Of a DNA stretch of 64,000 bases, positions 1-9,230 are shown piece after piece (the stretch's first letter is position 1; each line of letters begins with the position of its first letter). The stretch spans positions 2,082,501-2,146,500 of the forward strand of contig NZ_NPJZ01000001.1 in NCBI RefSeq assembly GCF_002245895.1, read 5' to 3'. Made by a program: the position numbers and the translations under genes. The notes beneath the pieces are model-generated. The model did not search any database and had not been told where the DNA came from. It was given only the letters and a program-made list of their open reading frames with translations. The DNA comes from Rhodococcus sp. OK302 (GTDB lineage Bacteria; Actinomycetota; Actinomycetes; Mycobacteriales; Mycobacteriaceae).

Positions 1-503
1 TGATGGACAGGTCTTGGTACAACCGCGCCGGCGTCGAGCGCGTGATGGGATATTGCACCCCGACCCAGTATCTCGAATTCATGCGTGAGGCACCGGAATT
101 CGAGCGGATGCTCGTCAACTCCGGGATTCACCTGCACAAATTGTGGTTCTCGGTCAGTCGAGAAGAGCAGTTAGCGCGATTTGCCGCCCGCCGAACAGAT
201 CCGGTGCGTCAGTGGAAGCTGTCACCCACAGACCTTGCCTCCCTTGATAAGTGGGACGACTACACCCAGGCCAAAGAAGCGATGTTCTTCTACACGGACA
301 CAGGAGACGCTCCGTGGACCGTGATCAAGAGCAATGACAAGAAGCGGGCACGGCTCGAAGCGATGCGTCACGTGCTCGCCAGTTTCGAATACCCCAACAA
401 GGATCACAAGCTTGTGGGAACCCCGGATCCCTTGATCGTGGGACCGGCCTCCGCAATCTTCGAAGAGGGCGAGCACGTCAACGTGGTTTTGCCGAGCATT
501 TAG
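1..503 (+). CDS. ppk2: Polyphosphate kinase 2 (PPK2), 3' part
   Basis: C-terminal 166 or so residues of a PPK2-family kinase, which uses polyphosphate to phosphorylate nucleoside diphosphates. The visible part opens in the Walker B region (DRSWYNRAGVERVMGY), followed by the lid-type stretch with FAARRTDP and the WKLSPTDL and KW-DDYTQAKE motifs typical of the family. The ATG at base 3 is an internal methionine, because the family motif begins here and the Walker A half lies upstream of the window. It ends with TAG and faces the aldo/keto reductase gene tail to tail, 22 bp apart. The family assignment is firm; the subclass (nucleotide preference) cannot be decided from this fragment. Confidence 0.9.
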   Translation, partial: MDRSWYNRAGVERVMGYCTPTQYLEFMREAPEFERMLVNSGIHLHKLWFSVSREEQLARFAARRTDPVRQWKLSPTDLASLDKWDDYTQAKEAMFFYTDTGDAPWTVIKSNDKKRARLEAMRHVLASFEYPNKDHKLVGTPDPLIVGPASAIFEEGEHVNVVLPSI

Positions 504-525
504 CAGTCGCACGGATTGTGATGGT

Positions 526-1557
526 TCAGATCGAACTGGCCTCCGCCCACAGATTGATGCCGCTGTCGCGGGCATGCTGATCGATGGAGGCCAGTTCGGC
601 GGAACTGAACTCGAGGTTGTCCAGTGCGCCGACGTTCGACTCGAGTTGCGCGACGCTGGATGCCCCGATCAGCACCGAGGTGACACGCGGATCGCGCAAT
701 GCCCAACTCAACGCGAGTTGCGCCAACGATTGACCTCGACTTTTCGCGATAGCGTCCAAGGCGCGGATGTGTTCGAGTGCGTCGTCGCTGAGCCACGACG
801 GATCCAATGATTTTCCCTGTGCTGCACGAGAATTCTCGGGTATCCCGTTCAGATATCTGTCCGTGAGCATCCCCTGCGCCAAGGGCGAGAACGCAATCAC
901 ACCGACTCCGAGTTCGTCGACCGTACTCAGCAGATCCTGCTCGATCCAGCGGTTCAGCATCGAGTAACTCGGCTGGTGAATGAGTAGCGGAACGCCGGCC
1001 GCGTCAAGCAAGGCGGCGATGGCGCGGGTGCGCTGTGGAGAATACGAGCTGATCCCGGCGTACAGCGCTTTGCCCTGCTGGACGGCGCTGATGAGGGCTC
1101 CGGCAGTTTCTTCGATCGGCGTCTCCGCATCGGGGCGGTGGCTGTAGAAGATATCGACGTAGTCGATGCCCAGCCGGCCCAGCGACTGGTCGAGTGACGA
1201 GAGCAGATATTTGCGGGAGCCACCGAAACCGTAAGGGCCTGGCCACATGTCCCAGCCGGCCTTGGACGAGATGATCAACTCGTCACGATACGACGCGAAG
1301 TCCTCCCGCAGTATTCGTCCGAAGTTGGTTTCGGCACTGCCGTACGGCGGGCCGTAGTTGTTGGCCAGGTCGAAATGAGTGATACCGAGATCGAATGCGC
1401 GTCGTAGCACTGCTCGTTGGCGGTCGATCGGAACGTCGTCACCGAAGTTGTGCCACAGTCCCAGCGAAATAGCGGGTAGTTTCAATCCGCTTCGGCCGGT
1501 GCGACGGTAGGGCATGGTCTCGTAGCGATCAGGCTGCGCGACATAGGGTTCGGACAT
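526..1557 (-). CDS. Aldo/keto reductase, YghZ-like
   Basis: 343-residue NAD(P)H-dependent aldo/keto reductase with the usual catalytic set: Asp and Tyr in DLANNYGPP, Lys in SSKAG, and His in YSHRPD. The segment GRSGLKLPAISLGLWHNFG at the N-terminus and the WPGPYG loop resemble the YghZ/Kv-beta-like (AKR14) group that reduces methylglyoxal-type carbonyls. The C-terminal nucleotide site motif LIGASSVAQLESN is present. I start at ATG 1557 because AGGAACG sits just upstream; a longer open frame runs into prrB but has no site to support it. Stands 16 bp downstream of prrB and could be read with it. The exact substrate is unknown. Confidence 0.88.
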   Translation of the reverse strand: MSEPYVAQPDRYETMPYRRTGRSGLKLPAISLGLWHNFGDDVPIDRQRAVLRRAFDLGITHFDLANNYGPPYGSAETNFGRILREDFASYRDELIISSKAGWDMWPGPYGFGGSRKYLLSSLDQSLGRLGIDYVDIFYSHRPDAETPIEETAGALISAVQQGKALYAGISSYSPQRTRAIAALLDAAGVPLLIHQPSYSMLNRWIEQDLLSTVDELGVGVIAFSPLAQGMLTDRYLNGIPENSRAAQGKSLDPSWLSDDALEHIRALDAIAKSRGQSLAQLALSWALRDPRVTSVLIGASSVAQLESNVGALDNLEFSSAELASIDQHARDSGINLWAEASSI

Positions 1558-1573
1558 CGTTCCTACCTTGGGT

Positions 1574-2917
1574 TCAGTTCTGCGCGGGCGCATCTCGGAG
1601 TTCGACAGACAAACGTGCTCCGCCCAACGGGCTGTCGTGAAGCGAGGTGCTGCCGCCGTGGAGGAAGGCTTGCTGAGCGACCAGCGCCAGCCCCAGCCCT
1701 GAGCCGGATTTACCGGCAGTCGAGCCGCGGGTGAACCGCTCGAACACTGCCTCGCGCTCGCCTTCGGGAATGCCGGACCCGTTGTCGTCGATGGTGATGG
1801 TGAATGTCGCGGGCGGGCCGGGACGGCATCCCAGGGTGATCCGCACTTCGGTGGCGCCGCCATGCCGCACGGCATTGGTGATGGCATTGTCGAGGATCAA
1901 CCGGATGCCACCCGGCAATGCGTGAATGCGGTAGGGCAGAGGCGAATCGGTGGTTTCGACACTCACCCGCAGATTCGGATGGAGGCGTTGCGCTTCGTCG
2001 GCGGCAATATCGCACACTTCGATCAGATCGGTGTCCTTGAAATCCTCGGCCGTGGACAACTCGCCCTTGGCTAGCCGCTCGAGGTCGCGCAATGTCGATT
2101 CCACTCGTCCTTGGGCGCGCGCGAGATCGACCAGAATTTCGTGTCTTTGTGACTGATCCAGATCATGGATGGACAGCACTTCGATGTCAGTGCGCATGGC
2201 CGTCAACGGCGTTCGGAGTTCGTGTGCTGCTGCCGAGGCGAAATCTCGAGCTGTGGCCAAAGCCGACGTCGTGGCTGCCTGTGCGCTGGCAACGTCCCTG
2301 AGCATCGATTCTGCGGCTGCCGCAAGCTCATCCGCTTCTCGAATGCCGGAGACCTGGGTGGCGAGGTCAGGGTCGCGTCGGGCGATCCGGCGTGTCAATT
2401 CAACGAGTGGACGCACTGCCGGTCCGCCGAACAGCCAGCCCAGCGCGGCCGCAGCGGCCACAGCACCCAGCCCGAACAATGCCACCTGCTTTTGCTGATC
2501 GACAGTGATGTCGCGGGCCTCCGCGTAGGGAACTGCCAGAGAGACAAGAGCATTGATTCCATCAGCTTCGGCGGTGTAGGCGCGATACATGGTTCCGTCA
2601 ACCTCGACGGTTTCCGAACCCACCGGCAGAGCCGGGAGCCTGGTGGGGGTACTGGACATGACCTTGCCGTCAGTGTCGTTGCGGATGGTCACAGAGAACG
2701 CACCAGCATCGCCGAAAGCGCCGAGGAACGGACCTGCGGTGGCGGCGTTGGCCACGACAACCGTCGACGCGGTCTCGAGTCGACGATCCAACTGCGCGAG
2801 ATTGTTTCGCGCGATCGCGAGTGCAACGACAACGCCGAGTGCAAGAACGATGAACGTCGCCCCCAGCGCTGCGGCGGCAGCGACGCGGATTCGCAGTGAG
2901 AAGCGCCGCCGCTTCAC
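1574..2917 (-). CDS. prrB: Two-component sensor kinase PrrB
   Basis: 447-residue membrane histidine kinase. Two transmembrane segments (about residues 15-38 and 146-168) flank an extracytoplasmic region of about 105 residues, followed by HAMP, the phosphoacceptor motif [16 protein letters not shown] (His232) and an ATPase domain with N box ([12 protein letters not shown]), DDNGSG and GSGLGLALV. Length, the [19 protein letters not shown] stretch and the C-terminus match M. tuberculosis PrrB closely, from memory. The GTG start at 2917 overlaps the prrA stop as GTGA, so translation is coupled. PrrAB is linked to redox, nitrogen and intracellular adaptation in mycobacteria; the signal here is not known. 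Confidence 0.92.
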   Translation of the reverse strand: MKRRRFSLRIRVAAAAALGATFIVLALGVVVALAIARNNLAQLDRRLETASTVVVANAATAGPFLGAFGDAGAFSVTIRNDTDGKVMSSTPTRLPALPVGSETVEVDGTMYRAYTAEADGINALVSLAVPYAEARDITVDQQKQVALFGLGAVAAAAALGWLFGGPAVRPLVELTRRIARRDPDLATQVSGIREADELAAAAESMLRDVASAQAATTSALATARDFASAAAHELRTPLTAMRTDIEVLSIHDLDQSQRHEILVDLARAQGRVESTLRDLERLAKGELSTAEDFKDTDLIEVCDIAADEAQRLHPNLRVSVETTDSPLPYRIHALPGGIRLILDNAITNAVRHGGATEVRITLGCRPGPPATFTITIDDNGSGIPEGEREAVFERFTRGSTAGKSGSGLGLALVAQQAFLHGGSTSLHDSPLGGARLSVELRDAPAQN

Positions 2918-3618
2918 GGGTTCTCCCGAAGAACAAATCCGACGCCGCGGACGGTGTGGAGCAGGCGAGGCGATCCGCCGGACTCGAATTTTCGGCGAAG
3001 GTACCCGATGAACACGTCGACGACGTTGGTGTCCGCCACGAAGTCGTACCCCCACACGAGTTCGAGGAGGCGTTCGCGGGTCAGGACGATTCCCGAGTTG
3101 TGGGCCAGGACTTCGAGCAATTCGAATTCGCGCTTGGTCAGAGGTACTTCGTTGCCGTCGATGCGAACCCGTCGACCGGAGAGGTCGATGTCGAGGTTTC
3201 CGATGCGCAGGGTGTTAGTGCCTCCGGAGTGGTCGCCGGCAGGGGCGTTGCTCCGCCTCAGCATTGCGCGGACGCGCGCGACCAATTCGGCGAGGACAAA
3301 CGGTTTGACCATGTAATCGTCGGCACCGGATTCCAGTCCGGCAATCCTGTCGTCGACGGAGTTTCTGGCGCTGAGCACGCAGATGGGTATCTCGTTGCCG
3401 GCCGCGCGCAATGCCGTCACCACACCGGTGCCGTCGAGGACGGGCATGTTGATATCGAGAACTACCGCGTCCGGGTGCTTGTTCGCGATCACTCGGAGGG
3501 CGTCTGCGCCGTCGACAGCGGTCAGGACCGAGAACCCCGAAAGGCGCAGCCCCCGTTCGAGCGAGGTGCGGACGTCGGGGTCGTCGTCGACCACGAGAAT
3601 GAGCGGTGTGTCGGTCAC
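2914..3618 (-). CDS. prrA: Response regulator PrrA (OmpR family)
   Basis: 234-residue response regulator: receiver domain (acidic DDD near residue 11, phosphoacceptor Asp55 in VVLDINMP, conserved Lys in MVKPF) and an OmpR-type winged helix with [15 protein letters not shown] and the recognition-region [12 protein letters not shown]. It partners PrrB directly downstream through a GTGA overlap. Starts with GTG (ACC GAC ACA) with only a weak GGGACG upstream, so the message may be nearly leaderless. The divergent space to the TetR gene is short (39 bp tail to head), so its promoter lies near 3620-3660. Confidence 0.93.
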   Translation of the reverse strand: MTDTPLILVVDDDPDVRTSLERGLRLSGFSVLTAVDGADALRVIANKHPDAVVLDINMPVLDGTGVVTALRAAGNEIPICVLSARNSVDDRIAGLESGADDYMVKPFVLAELVARVRAMLRRSNAPAGDHSGGTNTLRIGNLDIDLSGRRVRIDGNEVPLTKREFELLEVLAHNSGIVLTRERLLELVWGYDFVADTNVVDVFIGYLRRKFESGGSPRLLHTVRGVGFVLRENP

Positions 3619-3657
3619 CGTCCCATTGTGCCCTGCCAGGAATGGCAGTTTTGTTTA

Positions 3658-4233
3658 TCAGATCGGCAAGTCGGTGCCGTCCGGTCGTAGGCCTGCCACG
3701 AATATGGCAACCAGCCGTGGAACGAGGTTCGGTATCGCCTCGTCCGACAGTTCGGGGTGGGGGCGGGTCAGCCGGGCCAGAGCCAGGACGAACTCGAAGG
3801 GGTGCAGGTCAGGCCGGACGAGTCCGGCGGATTGTGCGGCGCGGATTGCGGCGGTCATCTGAGTTTTGGTCAGTTCGCGGGCCTCGAGAACCTCCGGAGG
3901 GAACTCCGCGAAACTACGCTCGACCAGTGCCGGGATGAGCGCGCCCAACTTCAGCTCTACGAGTCGGTCCACCAAGCTCTGCCAGGCCAGACTCGGATCG
4001 GTTGGCATTCCCGCGAGTGCGGTTTCGGCGGCTTCTCGGGCGTCGGTGAGCGTCGCGACGGCAACGGCCGTCACCAGTTCCTCGCGCGTCGGAAAATTTC
4101 GGTAGAGCGTGGCGATGCCAACATGTGCGAGTTCGGCAACGGCGTCGAGCGGCGCGTCGTGCCCACGCTGTGTGAACACCGCGCGCGCGGCTCCGACTAT
4201 CGCATTCCTGCGTTCGAGCGCATCGGCTCTCAT
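3658..4233 (-). CDS. TetR-family repressor
   Basis: 191-residue TetR regulator. The N-terminal helix-turn-helix spans about residues 10-55 (AIVGAARAVFTQRG, then VAELAHVGIATLYRNFPTREEL). The C-terminal ligand domain belongs to the group annotated as SBP-domain or actinobacterial TetR-C regulators. The ATG at 4233 has a strong GGAGG four bases from a short spacer, so I use it over any upstream codon. It is divergent from the membrane protein gene at 4325; the two 15-bp palindromes between them are its probable operators, which predicts autoregulation and control of that neighbour. Confidence 0.88.
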   Translation of the reverse strand: MRADALERRNAIVGAARAVFTQRGHDAPLDAVAELAHVGIATLYRNFPTREELVTAVAVATLTDAREAAETALAGMPTDPSLAWQSLVDRLVELKLGALIPALVERSFAEFPPEVLEARELTKTQMTAAIRAAQSAGLVRPDLHPFEFVLALARLTRPHPELSDEAIPNLVPRLVAIFVAGLRPDGTDLPI

Positions 4234-4266
4234 TTCCACCTCCGGTATTGACAACCCATCATAACC

Positions 4267-4305
4267 GGAGGAATATCTTCCACAAGAGCCGGAGGGAAAT
4301 CCTCC
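4267..4305. promoter_or_regulatory. Paired 15-bp palindromic operators (TetR)
   Basis: Two near-palindromes, GGAGGAATATCTTCC (4267-4281) and GGAGGGAAATCCTCC (4291-4305), lie 24 bp centre to centre between the divergent TetR gene and the membrane protein gene. Their likeness, spacing of just over two helical turns and position across both promoters fit operators for the adjacent TetR. They are not ribosome sites for the + gene, whose own AAGGGG sits further downstream at 4313. Confidence 0.6.
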
Positions 4306-4324
4306 ACTTATGAAGGGGTTATTC

Positions 4325-5320
4325 ATGGAGACTGTCTCCGATCCGAAGGACGGCAAGAAGCTACTGGCCGTGGTGCTCGGCCTCTCCGCCGTCATCGGCC
4401 TCATGCTCCTGGCGTTTGTCTTGCCTTCGGTCAATAGTGGCGCGCACGAATTGAAGCTGGGAATCGCAGGTCCTGCTCCGGCGACGACGCAGATCACGGC
4501 GTCGCTAGGCGAGAACAAGCCTGGTGCATTCGCGTTCGACCAGTTCGCTGACGCTGACGCTGTTCGCGACGCAATCCGGAACCGGGAGGTGGTCGGCGGA
4601 ATTGTCGTGGATGCGAATGGTCCACGAATGTTGATCGCTACCGCCGGAGGTGCACCCATTGCTCAAACACTGACCGGCGTGGCGAGTGCATTGTCTGAAG
4701 CTTCCGGGACCGAGGTGGTTGTCGAAGACGTAGTTCCTCTGACGAAGGACGACCCGGCCGGCGCAGGGCTCACCGCTCTCGCCTTGCCGCTCGTCTTCGG
4801 CGGCATGATGCCCGCTATCGTTCTGGTGCAACTGTTTCCGCGCAGTATCGGCAAGCGGGTGTCCGGCGCCGCCGGTATCGCGGTAGTCGCAGGCTTTGCC
4901 TTGACGGCCATCCTGCAGTTCGGTACCCACAGCCTGGACGGCAACTATGTCCTCACCTCATTGGCACTCGCACTGGGAATTTCCGCGATCTCCCTGACCA
5001 TTCTGGGTCTCGAGTCCTTGCTGGGTATGAAGGGGTTCGGGCTCGGGGCCGTTCTGATGATGTTCGTGGCCAACCCGCTTTCCGGAATGGCAACCACGGG
5101 CGCGTGGCTGCCGGCAGGCTGGGGCGCCTTCGGGCAGCTGCTCCCGCCGGGTGCTGCTGGTGCTGCGGTTCGTTCTCTGGCGTTCTTCGACGGCCATGGT
5201 GCGGCGAAGCCAATTCTGGTGCTGGCGTGCTGGATTGCCGTCGGAATTACGCTGTGCGTGGTCGCAGGAATGAAGAAGGCTCCGTCCCCAGTGCCGGAGT
5301 CCGAGCCTGTCCTGGTCTAG
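4325..5320 (+). CDS. ABC-2/YhgE-like multi-pass membrane protein
   Basis: 331 residues. One N-terminal transmembrane helix (about 15-35), an extracytoplasmic domain of about 110 residues, then five or six helices (about 145-320) ending in a polar tail. This layout is that of ABC-2-type permease or YhgE/Pip-related efflux proteins, but no ATPase gene is adjacent. An upstream ATG at 4310 has no ribosome site, while ATG 4325 follows AAGGGG by six bases, so I use 4325. The gene is divergent from a TetR repressor and probably under its control, suggesting a drug or lipid efflux role. The transport function is inference from topology and context. Confidence 0.7.
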   Translation: METVSDPKDGKKLLAVVLGLSAVIGLMLLAFVLPSVNSGAHELKLGIAGPAPATTQITASLGENKPGAFAFDQFADADAVRDAIRNREVVGGIVVDANGPRMLIATAGGAPIAQTLTGVASALSEASGTEVVVEDVVPLTKDDPAGAGLTALALPLVFGGMMPAIVLVQLFPRSIGKRVSGAAGIAVVAGFALTAILQFGTHSLDGNYVLTSLALALGISAISLTILGLESLLGMKGFGLGAVLMMFVANPLSGMATTGAWLPAGWGAFGQLLPPGAAGAAVRSLAFFDGHGAAKPILVLACWIAVGITLCVVAGMKKAPSPVPESEPVLV

Positions 5321-5351
5321 TTGGTTCGGTGTGGTCGGTAGGCTTGGCGGA

Positions 5352-6698
5352 GTGGACAACTCCGTCGTCTGGTTTCGCCGTGACCTCCGGGTGAGCGACC
5401 TTCCCTCACTCCTGGCGGCAGCTGACGCCGGGGGAGAAGTGCTGGCGCTGTTCGTGCTCGATGAAAATTTGCTCGGGCCGGCGGGGGCGCCGCGTCAGGA
5501 TCAGCTTTTTGCCAATCTGGCGGCGCTCGACCAGCAGCTCGGCGGACGGCTGACGGTGGTTCGCGGTGATCCGGTCGAGTTGGTGCCAGTTGCGGCGCGC
5601 TCGGTCGGGGCAACCGAGGTTCACATCAGCGCCGACTACGGACCGTACGGACGGCGGCGAGATGCGGCAGTGACGAGGCAGATAGATCTGATCGCGACGG
5701 GATCGCCCTACGCCGTTGCGCCGGGGCGCGTCACCAAAGCAGACGGCAATCCGTACAAGGTTTTCACGCCGTACTTCCGTCAGTGGATGGAACATGGCTG
5801 GCGTGGACCGGCTGCAACAGATGCGCAGACGGTGCGATGGCTCGATCCGGATGATCGCGATGGTGGCCCTGCGCGTGAGGGAATTCCCGCGGCGAACGGG
5901 AAGAATCTCTACCCGGCCGGTGAGGTCAGCGCGCTCGAACAGTGGAAAGACTACTGCGAGAACAGTCTTGATCGGTACGACGACGAACGCAACCGGCCCG
6001 ACCTCGATACGACGAGCCGGATGTCGATCCCTTTGAAGTACGGCACCATTCATCCGCGAACCATGTTGGCCGATCTATCGAGACGTACCGGCGACGGACC
6101 CCAGGCCTATCGTCGGCAGTTGGCCTGGCGAGATTTCTACGCGGACATCCTGTTTCAGCGGCCGGACAGTGCGCGCGAAAACTACGACGCGAAGTTCGAC
6201 CGTTTGCGCCACGACCGCGGTGCCGATTCGGACGTGGCATTTCAGGCATGGTGCGAGGGTAGGACAGGCTTTCCGATCGTCGACGCGGGGATGCGTCAAC
6301 TGGCGACCGAGCATTGGATGCACAATCGTGTCCGAATGATTGTTGCGTCATTCCTGGTGAAGGACTTGCATATTCCGTGGTGGCGCGGTGCTCGCTACTT
6401 CATGGCGCATCTGGTGGACGGCGATCTGGCATCCAATCAGCATGGCTGGCAATGGACCGCCGGTTCGGGAACCGATGCGTCACCGTTCTTTCGGGTGTTC
6501 AACCCGACAACTCAGGGCGAGAAGTTCGATCCCGACGGCAACTACGTTCGGCGGTGGGTTCCCGAACTGCGGGGGATTCCGGGAAAGGCAGTGCATTCAC
6601 CGAAAGCGATGCGCCCAGCCGACTATCCGGATCCGATCGTGGACCACGCCCTCGAGCGTGAGGAGGCGCTCCGGCGATACGGCGAGATCAAGGGCTGA
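5352..6698 (+). CDS. phr: Deoxyribodipyrimidine photo-lyase
   Basis: 448-residue CPD photolyase that repairs UV pyrimidine dimers with light, using FAD and an antenna chromophore. The N-terminal antenna fold carries VVWFRRDLRVSD; the FAD-binding C-terminal half shows RRQLAWRDFYADIL, GFPIVDAGMRQL and the block QWTAGSGTDASPFFRVFN. The length fits the class I family. Start is uncertain: GTG 5331 or GTG 5352; the latter gives the usual short N-terminus before VVWFRRDLR and has GTAGG nine bases upstream. It follows the membrane protein gene by about 30 bp and could share its transcript. The next gene is convergent, about 10 bp away. Confidence 0.93.
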   Translation: MDNSVVWFRRDLRVSDLPSLLAAADAGGEVLALFVLDENLLGPAGAPRQDQLFANLAALDQQLGGRLTVVRGDPVELVPVAARSVGATEVHISADYGPYGRRRDAAVTRQIDLIATGSPYAVAPGRVTKADGNPYKVFTPYFRQWMEHGWRGPAATDAQTVRWLDPDDRDGGPAREGIPAANGKNLYPAGEVSALEQWKDYCENSLDRYDDERNRPDLDTTSRMSIPLKYGTIHPRTMLADLSRRTGDGPQAYRRQLAWRDFYADILFQRPDSARENYDAKFDRLRHDRGADSDVAFQAWCEGRTGFPIVDAGMRQLATEHWMHNRVRMIVASFLVKDLHIPWWRGARYFMAHLVDGDLASNQHGWQWTAGSGTDASPFFRVFNPTTQGEKFDPDGNYVRRWVPELRGIPGKAVHSPKAMRPADYPDPIVDHALEREEALRRYGEIKG

Positions 6699-6707
6699 GT
6701 GGGGCGA

Positions 6708-7946
6708 CTACTCGATGACCGACGGCACCGACTTCTTCCGCTCGCCGGTGACCAAGAGTCCGATCAGTGCCACTGCCGCCAAGGCCATGACAAGTGCGCC
6801 GTAGCTGCGGGTGGTGTCGACCAAACCGATCTTGCCGACGAGATAGCCCGCGAGCAATGCCGGAAGGCTGTTGGCGAGGTAAGCGATGACGTACACGGTG
6901 GACAGAAGGCCGGCGCGTTGGTGGTTGTCGGCGAGTGGCATAACGGTGAGAATCGTGCCTTGGAAACCGGCCCCGAATCCGATGCCCGCGATCGCAGTTC
7001 CGGCAAAAATTGCCACGGTGGAAGAGATTTCGGCACCCAAAAGTGTGATTCCGACGCCCAGAATCAACGTGGTGGTGCCGATCAACATGACCGTGCGGCC
7101 GCCGAGATTGCGGAACGTGAGCACAGCGGCGGCACCGAATCCGGTGAGAGTGGCGACCATGACCGCGCCGATCAGCGAGCTGTGGACGTCAAGTGCGTTG
7201 CGCGCCAAGGCTGGTCCGAGTGAGAGGTAAAAACCACCCAGTGCCCAGACTGCAATCAAGCACGGTGCGGTCAGAGCGATCATCGTGCGCGCCTCCCGTG
7301 GAACGGAGAGGGCGGGCCGCATGGATTTCCAGGCACCGGGGCGTCCACCGGAGGTTTCGGGAGCAGCCCAGACTCCGAGGATCTCGAGTATGACGATGAC
7401 GAGGAGGACAAGATAGACAGTGCTGGTGGGGCGCGGGAGATGTTCGGTGATGAGGCTGGAACCCACGGCGCCGACGGCCAGGCCAACCGTCGGAGCAACA
7501 CTGTTGATGACGGAGCCCCGTCCCGGTGTGCGTTCGAGGTCGATGAGGGCAGAACCCAGTGTGCTGATGGCAGCGCCGGTCGCGATGCCTTGTATGACGC
7601 GGGCAATCAGCAACATTGTCAAGCCGTCGGCCGACGCGAAGAGAACCAACGAAAATGCTTCGAGGACAAGGGCTCCGAGGAGGACTGGCCTGCGGCCGAT
7701 GTGGTCGGACAGCGACCCGGCCGTAAGTAGCGTCGCGAGCAGTGCCAGAGCATAGATGCCGAAGACGAGCGTCGATCCAAGCGAGGAGAACCCCCACAGT
7801 TGCTGGTAATGCTCATACAGAGGGGTCGGAGTAGCGGACGCGCCGAGGAAGGTAGCGATGATGACTGCGATGAGCGTGAACGTGGCGCCACGGCCGAGTC
7901 GGGGCCGTGTGGCGCCCACAGTCTTCTGTAGAACGGTTGTTGTCAT
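6708..7946 (-). CDS. MFS drug-efflux transporter
   Basis: 412-residue major facilitator with about 12 transmembrane helices. The loop 2-3 signature appears as GSLSDHIGRRPVLLG, followed by RVIQGIATG in helix 4, and there is a central cytoplasmic loop near residues 200-215. Substrate is not evident; the closest general class is multidrug or arabinose-efflux-like permeases. The gene is divergent from a TetR regulator at 8055 and the shared gap holds two copies of the same palindrome, so repression by that TetR is likely. Ribosome site upstream of ATG 7946 is weak. Confidence 0.85.
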   Translation of the reverse strand: MTTTVLQKTVGATRPRLGRGATFTLIAVIIATFLGASATPTPLYEHYQQLWGFSSLGSTLVFGIYALALLATLLTAGSLSDHIGRRPVLLGALVLEAFSLVLFASADGLTMLLIARVIQGIATGAAISTLGSALIDLERTPGRGSVINSVAPTVGLAVGAVGSSLITEHLPRPTSTVYLVLLVIVILEILGVWAAPETSGGRPGAWKSMRPALSVPREARTMIALTAPCLIAVWALGGFYLSLGPALARNALDVHSSLIGAVMVATLTGFGAAAVLTFRNLGGRTVMLIGTTTLILGVGITLLGAEISSTVAIFAGTAIAGIGFGAGFQGTILTVMPLADNHQRAGLLSTVYVIAYLANSLPALLAGYLVGKIGLVDTTRSYGALVMALAAVALIGLLVTGERKKSVPSVIE

Positions 7947-7977
7947 CGCGTGGCGCTTTCGGTACGACTAAGGGATC

Positions 7978-7998
7978 AAACGCAAATTCTTTGCTTTT
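7978..7998. promoter_or_regulatory. TetR operator, MFS-proximal copy
   Basis: Imperfect inverted repeat AAACGCAA-ATTCT-TTGCTTTT (8+5+8), with the same CGCAA/TTGC core and 5-bp centre as the perfect site at 8023. It lies about 32 bp before the MFS start codon, where a bound repressor would block that promoter. Confidence 0.62.
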
Positions 7999-8022
7999 AG
8001 AACGGTACGCCCAGCCCTGGCT

Positions 8023-8043
8023 TAACGCAATATCTTTGCGTTA
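8023..8043. promoter_or_regulatory. TetR operator, perfect palindrome
   Basis: Perfect inverted repeat TAACGCAA-TATCT-TTGCGTTA (8-bp arms, 5-bp centre), 12 bp before the TetR start codon. Together with the weaker copy 45 bp away it fits autoregulation plus control of the divergent MFS gene. Confidence 0.7.
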
Positions 8044-8054
8044 GTATCGGATCC

Positions 8055-8633
8055 ATGACTCCGACCACAGGTCCGCGCCCTGGTGGCCGCAGCGCACGCA
8101 TTCAACAGGCCGTGCGCGCGTCTGCTCGTGCGCTGTTGGAGCGGCATGAGCGGGCCGAGATCACGGTGCCCATGATTGCGAGTGATGCGGGTGTCACTCC
8201 GTCTACGATCTACCGGCGCTGGGGCGACATCAACGAGGTCTTTGCCGACGTATCGATCGAACAGTTGCGTCCCGACGCTCCGCCACGTGAGACCGGTTCG
8301 CTGCGTGGAGATTTGACGGCCTGGTCGCAGGAGTACCTCGAGGAGATGTCGACGCCGGTGGGGCGTGCCGCGCTTCGCGATGTGCTGATGAGCGACGATC
8401 ACGCTCTCGCGTCCGAGGGTACGAAGAAGTTCAAATGTGCGTATTTCTGTCGTACCCAGATCGACGTGATACTTGCGCGCTGGCCCGAAGCTTCTGCGGT
8501 GGATGGTGATTCGGTGGTGGACCACGTTGTCGCACCGATTGTCTACCGCATATTGTTCGACCTCGAACCACTGTCCCCGTTACGGGTTTCCGAGTTGGTG
8601 GATCAGGTTCTGGCGTCGAAGGTTTCGGTTTAG
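8055..8633 (+). CDS. TetR-family repressor of the MFS gene
   Basis: 192-residue TetR regulator. Helix-turn-helix at about residues 15-60 (ARALLERHERAEITVPMIA, then TPSTIYRRWGDINEVFADV), and a C-terminal TetR_C-type domain with LFDLEPLSPLRVSELVDQVL near the end. Starts at ATG 8055, with the perfect palindrome at 8023-8043 close upstream; there is no clear ribosome site, so a leaderless message is possible. Its 3' end overlaps the convergent TetR gene by 4 bp. It most likely controls itself and the MFS pump at 6708-7946. Confidence 0.88.
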   Translation: MTPTTGPRPGGRSARIQQAVRASARALLERHERAEITVPMIASDAGVTPSTIYRRWGDINEVFADVSIEQLRPDAPPRETGSLRGDLTAWSQEYLEEMSTPVGRAALRDVLMSDDHALASEGTKKFKCAYFCRTQIDVILARWPEASAVDGDSVVDHVVAPIVYRILFDLEPLSPLRVSELVDQVLASKVSV

Positions 8634-9214
8634 CTCTGCCACTCGTTGGTTGTTCGGCGCGCAGTATCGAGAATGGCGATTGCCTGCAGGGTGTCCACTC
8701 GGGCGAGGATCAGTGCGCTTATCTTGCAGGACAACAGAATTCGAGTCCGATCATCGAGTGTGAGGGCCGGTGCATCGGGAAATATCGCGATCAATCCGGA
8801 CCGGAGTGCGTCGGAGAGTTCTCGGCGATAATTGCGGACCACTTCGGCGAGTGCGTCGTCATGTGCGCCCATGCCGGTCGCTGTGTTCAGAAGCAGGCAT
8901 CCGCGACGTGGTGATTCCGGCGTCATGGCGGCGATGGCAACGCTCAGCGAGTAGAGGTATTTATCGATGGCGTCGACGCCCGGGTTTTCGGTCAGTCCTC
9001 GCAGGCGTGGACGTATGACGTAATCGAGGTACATCGTGACGGCGGCATCGAAGAGGCCGCGCTTGTTGCCGAAGGAGTTGTAGAGGCTGGACCGGCTCAG
9101 GCCGGTTGCTGTCTCGAGGTCGGTAAGTGACACGCCCTCGTATCCGTGGGACCAAAATACGTCGAGAGCTGCGGCAACGACGGTCTTGGTATCGAATTCC
9201 TGTGATCGGCCCAT
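8630..9214 (-). CDS. TetR-family repressor paired with DUF1304 gene
   Basis: 194-residue TetR regulator. Helix-turn-helix at about residues 10-55 (VVAAALDVFWSHGYEGVSL, then TGLSRSSLYNSFGNKRGLF). The GCLLLNTATGM segment in the C-terminal part is typical of the YezE/AcuR-like TetR group, which often answers to unsaturated or reactive carbonyl compounds. ATG 9214 has AAAGGG upstream and is preferred to a longer frame. It is divergent from the small membrane protein gene at 9301, with an inverted repeat in between. Confidence 0.87.
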   Translation of the reverse strand: MGRSQEFDTKTVVAAALDVFWSHGYEGVSLTDLETATGLSRSSLYNSFGNKRGLFDAAVTMYLDYVIRPRLRGLTENPGVDAIDKYLYSLSVAIAAMTPESPRRGCLLLNTATGMGAHDDALAEVVRNYRRELSDALRSGLIAIFPDAPALTLDDRTRILLSCKISALILARVDTLQAIAILDTARRTTNEWQS

Positions 9215-9230
9215 CGAACTCAACCCTTTC

